Assembly: GCA_905182555.1 (NCBI GenBank)
Contig: CAJJBX010000022.1
Span: 1-43,818, forward strand
Direction: 5' to 3'
Source: an uncultured Ilumatobacter sp.
GTDB lineage: Bacteria; Actinomycetota; Acidimicrobiia; Acidimicrobiales; Ilumatobacteraceae
Length of the DNA stretch: 43,818 bases
Below are positions 17,316-25,873 of this stretch, one piece after another. The notes under the pieces were generated by a model that was not told the origin of the DNA, ran no database searches, and saw nothing but the letters and a program-made list of their open reading frames with translations. Made by a program: the position numbers and the translations under genes. How positions within the stretch are numbered: the stretch's first letter is position 1; each line of letters begins with the position of its first letter.

Positions 17316-19094
17316 TCAGTTGGGCTGACTTGAAGCCCAGGCGTTGGCCAGCTTGGCATAGCGACCATTAATCGCAAGCAGTTCGTCGTGGGTGCCAAGC
17401 TCGGCGAGCTTGCCTGCGTCGATGACGGCAATGCGATCGGCCCGCCGGATCGTGCTCAGGCGGTGGGCCACCACGATCGTGGTGCGACTGCCCATCAGCG
17501 ATTCGAGTGCGTGTTCAACAATCACCTCGGTGCCCGGGTCGAGGTTGCTCGTTGCCTCGTCCAACACGAGGACTGCAGGGTCAACGAGGGCCGCACGGGC
17601 GAGCGACACCAGCTGTCGCTCCCCTGCCGACAGGCGCGAGCCACGTTCGCGGACTTCGGTGTGGATGCCTTCTTCGAACTGCTCGAACCGGTCGAGTGCG
17701 CCAATGGCATCGAGCGCTGCTCGCACATCGCCATCAGAGGCGTCCGCCCGGGCAACTCGGACGTTGTCGGCAATCGTGCCTCCGAACAGGAACCCCTCTT
17801 GGGGAACGACAACGACGCGCTGGCGCAGCGAGCCAATCGTGGCATCACGAAGGTCGACACCGCCGAAGGTGATGGTGCCTGCGGTCGGATCGTAGAGCCT
17901 CGCCATCAGCTTGGCGAGCGTCGACTTGCCCGATCCGGTCGCGCCGACCACGGCCAATCGTTCGCCATTTGCGACGGTAATCGAGACATCGTCGAGCACC
18001 AGTGATTCGGTCTCGGGATACCGGAAGCCGACGCCCGACACGGCAACGGCACCCGACGCCGGTAGTGCGAGTTCACCATCGGCCACGTCGGGCGTGGTAT
18101 CAAGGATGCCGAACAACTTGTCGAGCGCGGCCGTTGACGACTGCACCGTGTTGTACAGCTGGCTGAGCTGTTGGACCGGCTCAAAGAGTTGTGCCAACAG
18201 CAAGAGCACAGCAATCGCCGTTCCCACGGTGACGTCGCCCCGATTGACGAGCCAGCCGCCGATACCGATTGCCAGCGCAGATGCGATGACGCCGCTCGCT
18301 TCGACCAGCCCGAAGAACCAGGTCGACACGCGCAGGCTGTGCAGGTGCGAACGGAAGAGGCCGCGGTTCGACTCTTCGAAGCGACGGGTCTGCTCAGGCT
18401 CACGGGCGTAGGCCTGGATGACTCGGACTCCGGTGATCCCTTCCTGCAGGGTCGAGAGGTTCGAGCCGACATTGTCACGAACGTCGAGGTAGGCGGCGTT
18501 GGAGTCACGCTGGAATTTGCGCGACGCAATGACAATGACCGGCATCACCAAGAGCGCCACGATCGTGAGCTGCCACGACAGGATCAGCAACAGGATGAAC
18601 GAGAAGGTAAGCAGCAGTGCCGCCGAGACGAACTGGAGGAGGCCCCACTGGACGAGTTCGGCCATCGACTCGATGTCGGCAGTCATTCGAGCGACGAGGA
18701 CGCCCGACTTGTTGCGGTCAAAGAAGGCAAGCGACTGCTTCTGGATGTGGCCGAACACTCGGATACGAAGCAGCCGAAGGAAACCCTCGCCGGCCCGGTT
18801 GATGAAGATGTATTGCTGACGGGACGACACGTAGGCAATCGACACCACGATGATGTACGCAATGACGGCGGTCCGCAGCGTGCCACTATCAGCCGGTTTG
18901 ATGCCGTCGTCGATCCCGTAGCGAACAATGACCGGGCCCATCAGCAGGCCGAGCGTCGTAATGGCGCTAAAGCCGATTGCCGACAGGACCGTTCGTTTGA
19001 ACGGCGCCGCCATCCGGGCCGCACGACGCATGACCTGCTTGGCCGCGTCGGCGTCAAGGCGGTCCTCTTCCTCGATCGCATTCATGCCCCACAT
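17316..19094 (-). CDS. ABC exporter half-transporter (MsbA/MDR type), second subunit
   Basis: Fused membrane (six segments) and ATPase domains. Walker A GATGSGKSTLAKLM, a signature of the form LSAGERQLVSLARA, Walker B VLVLDEATSNLDPGTE and H-loop VVAHRLSTIRRAD. The signature has A in the second position of S-x-G (LSAGE) rather than LSGGQ, common in one half of heterodimeric exporters. Its ATG at 19094 overlaps the TGA of the upstream gene as TGATG, so the two are translationally coupled and very likely form one heterodimer. 592 residues. Substrate unknown: drug, lipid or peptide export are possible. Confidence 0.93.
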   Translation of the reverse strand: MWGMNAIEEEDRLDADAAKQVMRRAARMAAPFKRTVLSAIGFSAITTLGLLMGPVIVRYGIDDGIKPADSGTLRTAVIAYIIVVSIAYVSSRQQYIFINRAGEGFLRLLRIRVFGHIQKQSLAFFDRNKSGVLVARMTADIESMAELVQWGLLQFVSAALLLTFSFILLLILSWQLTIVALLVMPVIVIASRKFQRDSNAAYLDVRDNVGSNLSTLQEGITGVRVIQAYAREPEQTRRFEESNRGLFRSHLHSLRVSTWFFGLVEASGVIASALAIGIGGWLVNRGDVTVGTAIAVLLLLAQLFEPVQQLSQLYNTVQSSTAALDKLFGILDTTPDVADGELALPASGAVAVSGVGFRYPETESLVLDDVSITVANGERLAVVGATGSGKSTLAKLMARLYDPTAGTITFGGVDLRDATIGSLRQRVVVVPQEGFLFGGTIADNVRVARADASDGDVRAALDAIGALDRFEQFEEGIHTEVRERGSRLSAGERQLVSLARAALVDPAVLVLDEATSNLDPGTEVIVEHALESLMGSRTTIVVAHRLSTIRRADRIAVIDAGKLAELGTHDELLAINGRYAKLANAWASSQPN

Positions 19095-20926
19095 CAGCTG
19101 CGGCCCGATCCGGTGGGCCCAGCGGCGGCCCGGTCGGCGTCGCTCATGGCCGCAAGCACTTCCCGATAGCGCGCGTCGGTGGCAAGTAGATGGTCGTGGG
19201 TACCAGTCGCGATGACCCGACCTTCGTCGACGAGCGCAACGGTGTCGGCCAGCGCGATGGTGCCCGGGCGGTGCGCAATGACAATGGTCGTGCGCCCATC
19301 CATCACCGTGGACATCGCCGACCGGATCTCGTGTTCCTTCGACGGGTCGACCGCCGAGGTTGCATCGTCGAGGACAAGGATTCGGGGGTCCGCAAGGATC
19401 GCACGAGCAATGGCGATGCGCTGCCGCTGACCGCCCGAGAGCGAATACCCGCGCTCGCCGAGCTCTGTTTCGTAGGCATCGGGGAGCCCCACGATGAAGT
19501 CGTGCGCACCGGCAAGCCGCGCGGCGCGCTCGATTGCGTCGTGACTCGCTGCAGGGTCGGCGAACGCGATGTTTGCCGCGACCGAATCATGGAAGAGCAG
19601 CGTGTCCTCAAACACCACGCCGACGGCACGACGCAGTTCGTGCAATGCGAGGTCGCCAATCGGCACACCGTCGATCGTGATTGATCCGGCCTCGGCGTCG
19701 TAGAACCGGATCAAGAGGCGCGCCACGGTCGACTTGCCCGATCCAGTTCCACCAACCAGCGCGATCGACTGGCCTGCGGCAAGTTCGAGGTTGAAGTTCT
19801 TGAGGACGGGAAGATCGTCGTCGTAGCCGAATTCGACACGGTCAAAACGCACCGCCCCCATTGGCGCGCAGCGCTGTGGCGAGCCGGTCTGGGCCGAGCC
19901 GGTCTGGGCCGTCGGGAGCGCTGTCGGTTGCTCGGGATCGGTAATCAGGGGAACCGTGTCGAGTACCTCGTTGATCCGTTTGAGCGCCGCAGCGGCACGC
20001 TGACCCCAGGCAATGGTCATACCCAGCATGCGCAGCGGCGCCACGAGCAGCGCAACGTAGATGTTGAACGACACGAGTTCGCCCAGCGTGAGGGTGCCGT
20101 CAATGACCTGCAGGCCGCCGACACCGAGCACGCCAATGAGGCCGATCTGTGGCAGCAGTTCAATGGCCGGAAGATACTTGGCGCGGATTTTCGCGGCGTC
20201 GATTGACGCCCGCCGAATGTCATCAGCTTCGACTTCGAGCTTCGCTGATTGCACCGATTCGGCGCCGAACCCTTTGATGACTCGAACACCGCTGACTGTC
20301 TCTTCGACGACCGTTGCCAACTCGGCTTGCTCTTGCTGCACGGCCTGTACGGCCGGATGGATTGACGACGAGAACCGCCGACCGGCGAAGTTGACAAGTG
20401 GTAACGGCGCGAGCGCCACGACGGTAAGCAGCGGGTTGGTCAGCGCAAGAATGACGGTGACCGAGATGACCATTGCAAGGTTCGACAGCGTGATTGGGAT
20501 CATCACAACGAATGCCTGGATCTGTTGGAGGTCGCTCGACGAGCGGCTCATCAGCTGGCCTGTCTGTGACCGATCGTGGTAGCCGATATGCAGCCGCAGA
20601 ATGTGCCCGAACAACTGCTCACGCAACTTGGTTTCTGTCCAGCGCGCTTCGCGGAAGGCGTAGTAGCGACGGAAAGCGGTGAAGATCCCCGAGGCGACAC
20701 CCGCTGCGGCGACGAGACCTGACCACAGCCACACACGGTCGTCGGCTTCGATACCTCGGTCGATGCCGATTCCGACCAGCCAAGGGACAGCGACCTTGCC
20801 GCACATCCAGAGCAACCCGATGAGCGTGGCAATGGTCAAATTTCGACGCTGCGTGGCAAGCGTCGTGCGAAGAAGTGCCCAGCGTGAGCGTGTGTCGGAG
20901 CGTGTGTCGGAGCGCGTCTCGGTCAT
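19094..20926 (-). CDS. ABC exporter half-transporter, first subunit
   Basis: Membrane domain followed by ATPase domain: Walker A GGTGSGKSTVARLL, signature YSLSGGQRQRIAIARAIL, and degenerate Walker B region RILVLDDATSAVDPSKE with Asp-Asp in place of the catalytic Asp-Glu. Loss of the catalytic Glu marks this as the non-hydrolysing half of a heterodimeric exporter, while the partner keeps DEATS. The start ATG at 20926 (MTETRSDTRSDTRSRW) is preferred because longer versions overlap the upstream gene. The N-terminus carries an imperfect TRSD repeat. An insert rich in Gln, Thr, Ala and Ser joins the two domains. It begins 25 bases after the ArsC-like gene. Confidence 0.92.
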   Translation of the reverse strand: MTETRSDTRSDTRSRWALLRTTLATQRRNLTIATLIGLLWMCGKVAVPWLVGIGIDRGIEADDRVWLWSGLVAAAGVASGIFTAFRRYYAFREARWTETKLREQLFGHILRLHIGYHDRSQTGQLMSRSSSDLQQIQAFVVMIPITLSNLAMVISVTVILALTNPLLTVVALAPLPLVNFAGRRFSSSIHPAVQAVQQEQAELATVVEETVSGVRVIKGFGAESVQSAKLEVEADDIRRASIDAAKIRAKYLPAIELLPQIGLIGVLGVGGLQVIDGTLTLGELVSFNIYVALLVAPLRMLGMTIAWGQRAAAALKRINEVLDTVPLITDPEQPTALPTAQTGSAQTGSPQRCAPMGAVRFDRVEFGYDDDLPVLKNFNLELAAGQSIALVGGTGSGKSTVARLLIRFYDAEAGSITIDGVPIGDLALHELRRAVGVVFEDTLLFHDSVAANIAFADPAASHDAIERAARLAGAHDFIVGLPDAYETELGERGYSLSGGQRQRIAIARAILADPRILVLDDATSAVDPSKEHEIRSAMSTVMDGRTTIVIAHRPGTIALADTVALVDEGRVIATGTHDHLLATDARYREVLAAMSDADRAAAGPTGSGRS

Positions 20927-20951
20927 GAGGTCATGGAGGACTTCGAACAAC

Positions 20952-21305
20952 TCAGGAGAGCAGTTCGGTGACCCGCCCTTTGGGCCGACCAATGATGGCG
21001 CGCGTCTTCGTGACCACAATGGGGCGCTGGAGCAGTTGCTTGTGCTTGACGAGAATGGCAACGATCTGGTCGTCGGTCGCCACGTCGTCGTCGGTCAGTT
21101 CAAGCTTCTTGAACTTGCTGTCACGACGCACCATGTTGGTAGCCGGATCTTCAAGCTTGGCAATAATACCCCGCACCTCGTCGGCGTCGGGAGGGTTGTG
21201 GATGTAGTTGACAGTCTCGAAGTCGACACCGAGTTCTTCTGCAATGCGCACGGCACTGACCGAAGAGTTTCAATGTTGGTTGTGGTAGATCCGAACGTCA
21301 GCCAT
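20952..21305 (-). CDS. ArsC-like reductase with in-frame TGA at the catalytic Cys (candidate selenoprotein)
   Basis: Arsenate reductase-like thioredoxin-fold protein of 117 residues if TGA is read through. From ATG 21305: MADVRIYHNQH, then TGA (21270-21272), then NSSVSAVRIAEELGVDF. The TGA is residue 12, the position of the catalytic Cys12 in E. coli plasmid R773 ArsC. Arg60, Arg94 and Arg107, which bind and stabilise arsenate there, are all present at identical numbers (NMVRRDS, QRPIVV, GRPKG). The frame is open before and after the TGA, so no frameshift is needed. A possible SECIS hairpin follows. If TGA is a true stop, the only product would be a truncated protein from the GTG at 21249-21251, lacking the active site. 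Alternatives are a base error (TGC or TGT to TGA) or a recent null mutation. It lies between the carbonic anhydrase and exporter genes, same strand. Confidence 0.75.
21235..21266 (-). promoter_or_regulatory. Candidate bacterial SECIS hairpin after the ArsC TGA
   Basis: Counting the U of UGA as 1, bases 7-11 (UCUUC) pair with 34-38 (GAAGA). Above an internal loop, 16-20 (AGUGC) pair with 26-30 (GCAUU, one G-U pair), leaving a five-base apical loop CGUGC at 21-25. A G is the second loop base, about 20 bases past the UGA. Bacterial SECIS elements have a small apical loop with an early G at roughly this distance inside the coding region. Folded by hand; no energy or SelB-binding evidence. Confidence 0.45.
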
Positions 21306-21380
21306 GAATCTCACGTTACGTCCGGAAATCCGCCGATTCGCTATTGGATTCAGCGCGGCAGCCGTCGAGCAGCCAACGAA

Positions 21381-21890
21381 TTAGTCGTCGATGGTGACTT
21401 CATGCAGCTCACCGGTAGTGACGTCGTAGACGAACCCTCTGACATAGGTGTCGTCAATGAACGGCGTGACCTTCAACCGTTGCATCGATTGGCGTACGTC
21501 GGCATACGGATCGATGAACGACTCGACCGCCCACCAAGGCTTGATCCCAAGCTCGGCTTCGAGCTGGTTGCGGAAGCCGTCATCGGTGACCTTTTGCAGC
21601 CCACAGTCGGTGTGGTGCACGAGGAGGATCTCTCTGGTTCCAAGTGCTCGCTGGCTAAGGCACAGCGAGCGGATCACGTCGTCGGAAACAATGCCGCCGG
21701 CGTTGCGAATGATGTGAGCCTCACCGTTCTCCAGCCCGAGCAACTTGAACGTGTCCATTCGCGAATCCATGCAGGCAACAACAGCCATCTTGCGCGTGGG
21801 CGCCACTTGCAGGTCGTGGTCGGAAAATTGGGCTGCGAACTCTGCGTTGAGTTCGACGAGTTCATCAGCGGTGGGAACAAAGTCGCTCAT
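21381..21890 (-). CDS. Beta-carbonic anhydrase
   Basis: Zinc enzyme interconverting CO2 and bicarbonate in the cytoplasm. Zinc ligands and active-site pair are visible: Cys40 with Asp42 and Arg44 (ACMDSR), then His93 and Cys96 (HHTDCG). The intervening IIRNAGGIVSDDVIRSL segment is typical of beta class proteins of about 165-170 residues. Start ATG 21890 (MSDFVPTADELVELN). A 75-base gap separates it from the ArsC-like gene in the same direction, so co-transcription is plausible but not shown. Confidence 0.93.
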   Translation of the reverse strand: MSDFVPTADELVELNAEFAAQFSDHDLQVAPTRKMAVVACMDSRMDTFKLLGLENGEAHIIRNAGGIVSDDVIRSLCLSQRALGTREILLVHHTDCGLQKVTDDGFRNQLEAELGIKPWWAVESFIDPYADVRQSMQRLKVTPFIDDTYVRGFVYDVTTGELHEVTIDD

Positions 21891-22043
21891 AGGCCATCAA
21901 GATATCCGGTTGGGATACGACGATTTCACCCCGGTTGTGCACTTCTCTCGAATTGGCGGAGCGGAACGGCTGTGACACACGATCTCTAGGGTGACAATCA
22001 CCGACTCCCCTCCTGTCACCGCACCCAGTCTCAGGAGACCCAC

Positions 22044-22478
22044 ATGTCTTACCCTCCATGCGAACGTCCACTCCCGTACGCCCGACTCGATCCCGTCGAC
22101 TCCTTCTCGGAGGCGCTCTGGCTCATGCTGTCGACAATCGACACCGAACCGATCGAAGAAACCGTGCTGTTCGTCCTCGACGACACTCGATGCGGCGTCG
22201 GCGTCACACACGTCGAATCGCGCGAACCTGACGATGTCGTGGCCGCCGTCGATTGGGTCGCGGCAACTGCGGGCAGCACGGTCGAAGCTGCTGGCCTGAT
22301 CGTCGGATCGGTTCGCCCTCGCGGCGGTGCAGAACTCGGCGACCATGCTCGATGGCAACAGATTGCTGAACTGTGCGACGAGGCCGGGCTCGAACTGCTT
22401 GAGTGGATCGTGTTGGGCAGCAGCGGTGTCACCTGCCCACGTGAGATCTCTGGCACCCCGCCGAGGTGGCGTCACTGA
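22044..22478 (+). CDS. Hypothetical protein
   Basis: 144 residues from ATG 22044 (MSYPPCERPLPYARLD), preceded by CAGGAGACCCAC, a good ribosome-binding site. The middle shows alternating strands and helices: EETVLFVLDDTRCGVGVTHV, DDVVAAVDWVAATAGS, AAGLIVGSVRPRGG, then WQQIAELCDEAGLELLEWIV. The C-terminus ends in GVTCPREISGTPPRW, a short conserved-looking tail. The layout vaguely recalls a RadC/JAB-like core but the H-x-H metal motif is missing, so I do not assign it. It overlaps nothing and is convergent with the DUF4031 gene three bases away. Confidence 0.7.
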   Translation: MSYPPCERPLPYARLDPVDSFSEALWLMLSTIDTEPIEETVLFVLDDTRCGVGVTHVESREPDDVVAAVDWVAATAGSTVEAAGLIVGSVRPRGGAELGDHARWQQIAELCDEAGLELLEWIVLGSSGVTCPREISGTPPRWRH

Positions 22479-22481
22479 CCG

Positions 22482-22775
22482 TCAGTTGCTCGCGATGTGT
22501 GCTCGACGCTCCGCCGGCGACAAACGAAGCCCAGCGCCACGGAGTCGTCGCACCAGATCGCGGCTCTCCACCACGAGCGCGCCGGCGTCGATCATCTGCT
22601 GCCGGTACGACTGCGGGATGTCGTAGTGGTCCCCCTGGAAACCGCGTTGCGGAATACCAACGAGGTCAGCGAATTCATGCAGCTCGTTGTACGACACGTC
22701 ACTGACCAAATGGCACCACTTCTCGCCGCGGAACCACCAGCGCGCTTCGTCAATCAGGATGGTCACGGCCAACAT
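22482..22775 (-). CDS. DUF4031 domain protein
   Basis: Small protein (about 97 residues) of unknown function. Family features: TILIDEARWWFRGEKWCHLV, SDVSYNELHEFADLVGIPQR, FQGDHYDIPQSYRQQMIDAG and a basic C-terminus. ATG 22775 gives MLAVTILIDEARW; GTG 22766 (VTILIDEARW) matches the common family start and is equally likely. Conserved aromatic and acidic residues suggest an enzymatic or binding role, but none is established. Divergent from the HD-domain gene with only 17 bases between the start codons. Confidence 0.85.
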   Translation of the reverse strand: MLAVTILIDEARWWFRGEKWCHLVSDVSYNELHEFADLVGIPQRGFQGDHYDIPQSYRQQMIDAGALVVESRDLVRRLRGAGLRLSPAERRAHIASN

Positions 22776-22792
22776 GCTGCCAGACTGCACGG

Positions 22793-23461
22793 GTGACCAC
22801 ACACGATGACGCCAACCGCGACTCTGCAGCTGACGCGGCTGACCGGCCGCCGACACCGGTCGAGCTCGCCTGGGCCGAACACCTCGGCACCGGGAGCGAC
22901 CTCCTCGATCGGCTCGTTATTCGCTATCGCGAGCGGCAACGCCGCTACCACAAGATTGGCCATGTCGAAGCCGTACTGGTCTCGATTGCTGCCCTCACCG
23001 AAGGCGAACAGGTCAACGACCTGGGCGCCATCATCGCCGCTGTGCTGTACCACGACGCGGTGTACGAACCCCAACATCCGGCCAACGAGCGGGCGAGCGC
23101 CCGGCTTGCGCGGCGCGACCTTCTCGCACTCGGTTGGGCTGATGATCGTGCCAACGCTGTCGCCGCGATGATCGAAGGCACCAAAACCCACCTTGACCCG
23201 CTCAGCAGCGACGCTGCGGTGATGAACGATGCCGACCTTGCGATCCTCGGCGCTGACGAGACCGAATACGCTCGGTACGCCAAGGCAGTTCGGGACGAGC
23301 ACACCCATCTCGATGATCGCGAATGGAACGACGGCCGAGTCGCCGTTCTGCATGCCTTCCTCGATCGGGACTCGATCTACGCCACCGCCACCGGTCGTGA
23401 ACTGTGGGAAGCGTCGGCCAGGGCCAACGTCAGCGCGGAAATCGCGTCGATTCGTAGCTGA
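22793..23461 (+). CDS. HD-superfamily metal-dependent phosphohydrolase-like protein
   Basis: Cytosolic 222-residue protein from GTG 22793. Family motifs: RYRERQRRYHKIGHVEAVL, where the His helps bind metal, VLYHDAVYEPQHPANERASA with the HD doublet, and MNDADLAILGADETEY with the distal Asp. This is the pattern of predicted HD hydrolases of the COG4339 type; substrate unknown. The first 25 residues are hydrophilic and probably disordered. The 3' end overlaps the convergent MFS gene by 32 bases. Confidence 0.88.
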   Translation: MTTHDDANRDSAADAADRPPTPVELAWAEHLGTGSDLLDRLVIRYRERQRRYHKIGHVEAVLVSIAALTEGEQVNDLGAIIAAVLYHDAVYEPQHPANERASARLARRDLLALGWADDRANAVAAMIEGTKTHLDPLSSDAAVMNDADLAILGADETEYARYAKAVRDEHTHLDDREWNDGRVAVLHAFLDRDSIYATATGRELWEASARANVSAEIASIRS

Positions 23462-24740
23462 CGGAGCTAGGTGGCCTCTCGCTCGGTGCCGGTGCGGGTT
23501 CGTGTGGGATCCCACCCTCGATCGTTTCCGCATCGCTGCCCTCGAGTACCCAGTAAACAACGATTGCCACGGTCGCTGCGAGCCCCATGACAACCATTGC
23601 TTGACGTCGTCCGATCGCTTCGGCGAGGAGGCCCAATGGAAGTGCAGCAATGCCAAAGCCAGCGAAGCTGAGCTGGAGCAGTGATTGCACACGACCCTGG
23701 TGGGAAGGCTCGGCCAGGTTGAGTGCGATGGCATTCGACAGGGTCTGATAACCGCTGGTCCCACCGCCGATGATCACGACGACCACCACGCCCAGCCAAA
23801 AATCGGGAGCGATGGCAAGGGCAACCACGCCGGTCCCAAAGATGGTGCCAGTGATCACCATGACACGCCAGCGACCTGGCTGATCGGCCCGACTAGCAAG
23901 CCAGAATCCGACGGCAACCGCGCCGATCGACGATGCTGAACTGATCAAGCCAACCCAGCTGTCGTTGTCAAGATTGAACGTGTCTTTGACCAGCGCCGGG
24001 ATGAACACCACATAGTTGAAGCCGAACATGATGACGAGAAATGAGCTGATCAGCAGCCGTCGGAGGTGTTTACGTTCGGCGACGTAGCAGACGCCATCCC
24101 AAATCTCGACAAACGGATTCGTCGAGTCGCGGCGGTTTGCCGGAGGTACCTTCGGCAGACGCAGCACAGCGAGAAACGAGAGCACCGAGAGCCCACCGGC
24201 CACCACGTAGGCGCCGCCGATCCCGAAGATCGCAACGCCTGCAAGCGCTCCAGCGAACGACGGAGCAATCACTCGGGTGCCATTCATGCTCAAGAGCGAC
24301 AAAGTGATCGCATTACCCAGCTGCTCGCGTCCGACGAGTTCGGTGGTAAACGCGACTCGAGCCGGCCCGTAGAAACCAAATGCCGAGCCTTGCAAGAACC
24401 CGGCAACGGCGAGCATCCAGAACTGCTCGACGCCGGCGACGACCGCTGCTCCCACGCCGACAGCGGCGAGACTCAGGACAAGTTGACTCCAGAGCATGAC
24501 TGTTCGCTTCGACAGCCGGTCGGCGGCGACGCCACCAAGCGGCGTGGCAATCAACATCGTAAAACCGAATACGAGGTAAATGAGGCCGATCGCTCCATCG
24601 CGTCCAGTGAGGTCCCAGGCAAGGATGCCACGGAGCAGGAACTGCATCTGGACAGCCATGAACGAAAATGTTCCAGCCCACCAGAGACGCCGATAGTCGG
24701 GAATTTTGAGAGACGAAAACGCCGTGCTCGTCTTGCTCAT
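23430..24740 (-). CDS. Major facilitator superfamily transporter (EntS/MFS_3-like)
   Basis: About twelve membrane segments, with the A-motif-like loop LGGVAADRLSKRTVM between segments 2 and 3 and a second copy region in the C-terminal half (LLAEAIGRRQAMVV). Start at ATG 24740 (MSKTSTAFSSLKIPDYRRLW) because AAGGA precedes it and this is the usual N-terminus of this MFS subgroup; ATG 24761 is seven codons earlier without a ribosome-binding site. The cytoplasmic tail of about 30 residues is Pro- and Ser-rich. Export of a small molecule is the family expectation; substrate unknown. Confidence 0.88.
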   Translation of the reverse strand: MSKTSTAFSSLKIPDYRRLWWAGTFSFMAVQMQFLLRGILAWDLTGRDGAIGLIYLVFGFTMLIATPLGGVAADRLSKRTVMLWSQLVLSLAAVGVGAAVVAGVEQFWMLAVAGFLQGSAFGFYGPARVAFTTELVGREQLGNAITLSLLSMNGTRVIAPSFAGALAGVAIFGIGGAYVVAGGLSVLSFLAVLRLPKVPPANRRDSTNPFVEIWDGVCYVAERKHLRRLLISSFLVIMFGFNYVVFIPALVKDTFNLDNDSWVGLISSASSIGAVAVGFWLASRADQPGRWRVMVITGTIFGTGVVALAIAPDFWLGVVVVVIIGGGTSGYQTLSNAIALNLAEPSHQGRVQSLLQLSFAGFGIAALPLGLLAEAIGRRQAMVVMGLAATVAIVVYWVLEGSDAETIEGGIPHEPAPAPSERPPSSVSYESTRFPR

Positions 24741-24840
24741 ATTCCTTGCCACCTCAATCACTTTGCCCCATTGGAGGCAATACCCAGCACACGCAGTGGT
24801 GTGTCATGTGTCGGCGAATCGCTCCCTTGAGCGCAGCGAG

Positions 24841-24996
24841 TCAGCCCTGTGAACGACGCTGCGGCTTGACTCGAACAGGAATCGGTATCCGCCGTTCGTC
24901 GTCGCGACGTTCACCAGCAATCACGGCACCCGCACCAGCAACAACTGCTGCGACGGTGACAACAATAGTGATGAGCACCCCATCACCGTACCCCAT
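24841..24996 (-). CDS. Possible small membrane protein
   Basis: About 51 residues from ATG 24996: a hydrophobic stretch VLITIVVTVAAVVAGAGAVI preceded by MGYGDG and followed by a basic, hydrophilic tail (GERRDDERRIPIPVRV). The single membrane segment with a positively charged C-terminal side looks like a genuine small inner-membrane protein. There is no clear ribosome-binding site and no homologue is recalled. It is divergent from the DUF3039 gene. Confidence 0.35.
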   Translation of the reverse strand: MGYGDGVLITIVVTVAAVVAGAGAVIAGERRDDERRIPIPVRVKPQRRSQG

Positions 24997-25024
24997 TGGC
25001 TGCGTATTGTGATTCACTAGCCAT

Positions 25025-25315
25025 ATGACGGATCTGGAAACCATGCCGGGAAGCGACACTGATCTACTGACCGACGAGCAGACCGAAACCGCCGAGCCGA
25101 CCGCTGCACACATCGTCAAAGTCAAGCGAGGTGAAAACGCTGCGGCTGTCGTATTGGAGGCCCGAGTCATGGGTACCCCTGTCGAGGCGCTCTGCGGTTT
25201 CACCTGGGTGCCGTCGCGCGACCCGAAGCAGTTGCCTGTATGCGAGGAGTGCAAAGCGATGTACGGGCTCTACAAAGAGTTCAACGACGGTCTCAGCGAT
25301 TCCCCGAAAGACTGA
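25025..25315 (+). CDS. DUF3039 domain protein
   Basis: Small actinobacterial protein of unknown function, 96 residues. Family core: VLEARVMGTPVEALCG, TWVPSRDPKQLPVCEECKAMYG, with three Cys (ALCG and CEEC) that could hold zinc. The N-terminal 35 residues are acidic and disordered. ATG 25025 is the likely start. It precedes the NUDIX gene by two bases, so the pair is probably one transcript. Confidence 0.88.
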   Translation: MTDLETMPGSDTDLLTDEQTETAEPTAAHIVKVKRGENAAAVVLEARVMGTPVEALCGFTWVPSRDPKQLPVCEECKAMYGLYKEFNDGLSDSPKD

Positions 25316-25317
25316 CG

Positions 25318-25818
25318 GTGTCCGACGCCGCCGACAAACCAGCGCTGCGCATCCGCCAGGCCGTTCGCGCCGTCATTCTCACGCCAGCGAACGACCTGTT
25401 GATGGTCCGGTTTGAGTTTCCAACTCGTCACGTCTGGGCACTGCCAGGTGGCGGCCTCGACCCAGGCGAAGACCATGTCACCGCGCTGCGCCGAGAACTC
25501 GTCGAAGAGACCGGGCTGCACGATCCCGAGATCGGTCCACATATTTGGACCCGTGAGCACATCATCCCGTTCGCCGACGGCACCTACGACGGCCAGCGCG
25601 GCGAGATCTACCTCATCCGCACCGAGCATTTCGAGGCAAATCCCGGAATTGGCTGGGAGCAGATGCGTGCCGAACGAGTCCACGAGATGAAGTGGTGGAG
25701 CTACGACGAAATTATGGCCGGCTCCGACGTCGGGTTCGCTCCGGCCGCCCTCCCCGAGCTGCTCCGCTCGCTCGTGAACGACGGCATCCCCGCTTCGCCC
25801 ATCGACACTGAATCCTAA
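25318..25818 (+). CDS. NUDIX hydrolase
   Basis: Pyrophosphohydrolase of nucleoside-diphosphate-linked substrates. The Nudix box is complete: GGGLDPGEDHVTALRRELVE followed by ETGL. GTG 25318 (VSDAADKPALRIRQAV) is chosen because it begins just before the first strand and sits two bases after the DUF3039 stop. About 166 residues. The W-rich segment MKWWSYDEI near residue 127 is typical of a subgroup acting on nucleotide sugars or coenzyme derivatives, but the substrate cannot be predicted. Confidence 0.9.
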   Translation: MSDAADKPALRIRQAVRAVILTPANDLLMVRFEFPTRHVWALPGGGLDPGEDHVTALRRELVEETGLHDPEIGPHIWTREHIIPFADGTYDGQRGEIYLIRTEHFEANPGIGWEQMRAERVHEMKWWSYDEIMAGSDVGFAPAALPELLRSLVNDGIPASPIDTES

Positions 25819-25873
25819 ATACAAGACCACCAGACATGATCAATCGGGCGCCTCACGAACATCGCCCTCAGCA

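Noticed and set aside
20679..21989. A 436-codon plus-strand open frame covering the ArsC and carbonic anhydrase region
   Set aside because: The minus-strand carbonic anhydrase, ArsC and exporter genes explain the sequence with full catalytic motifs; this frame is a shadow.
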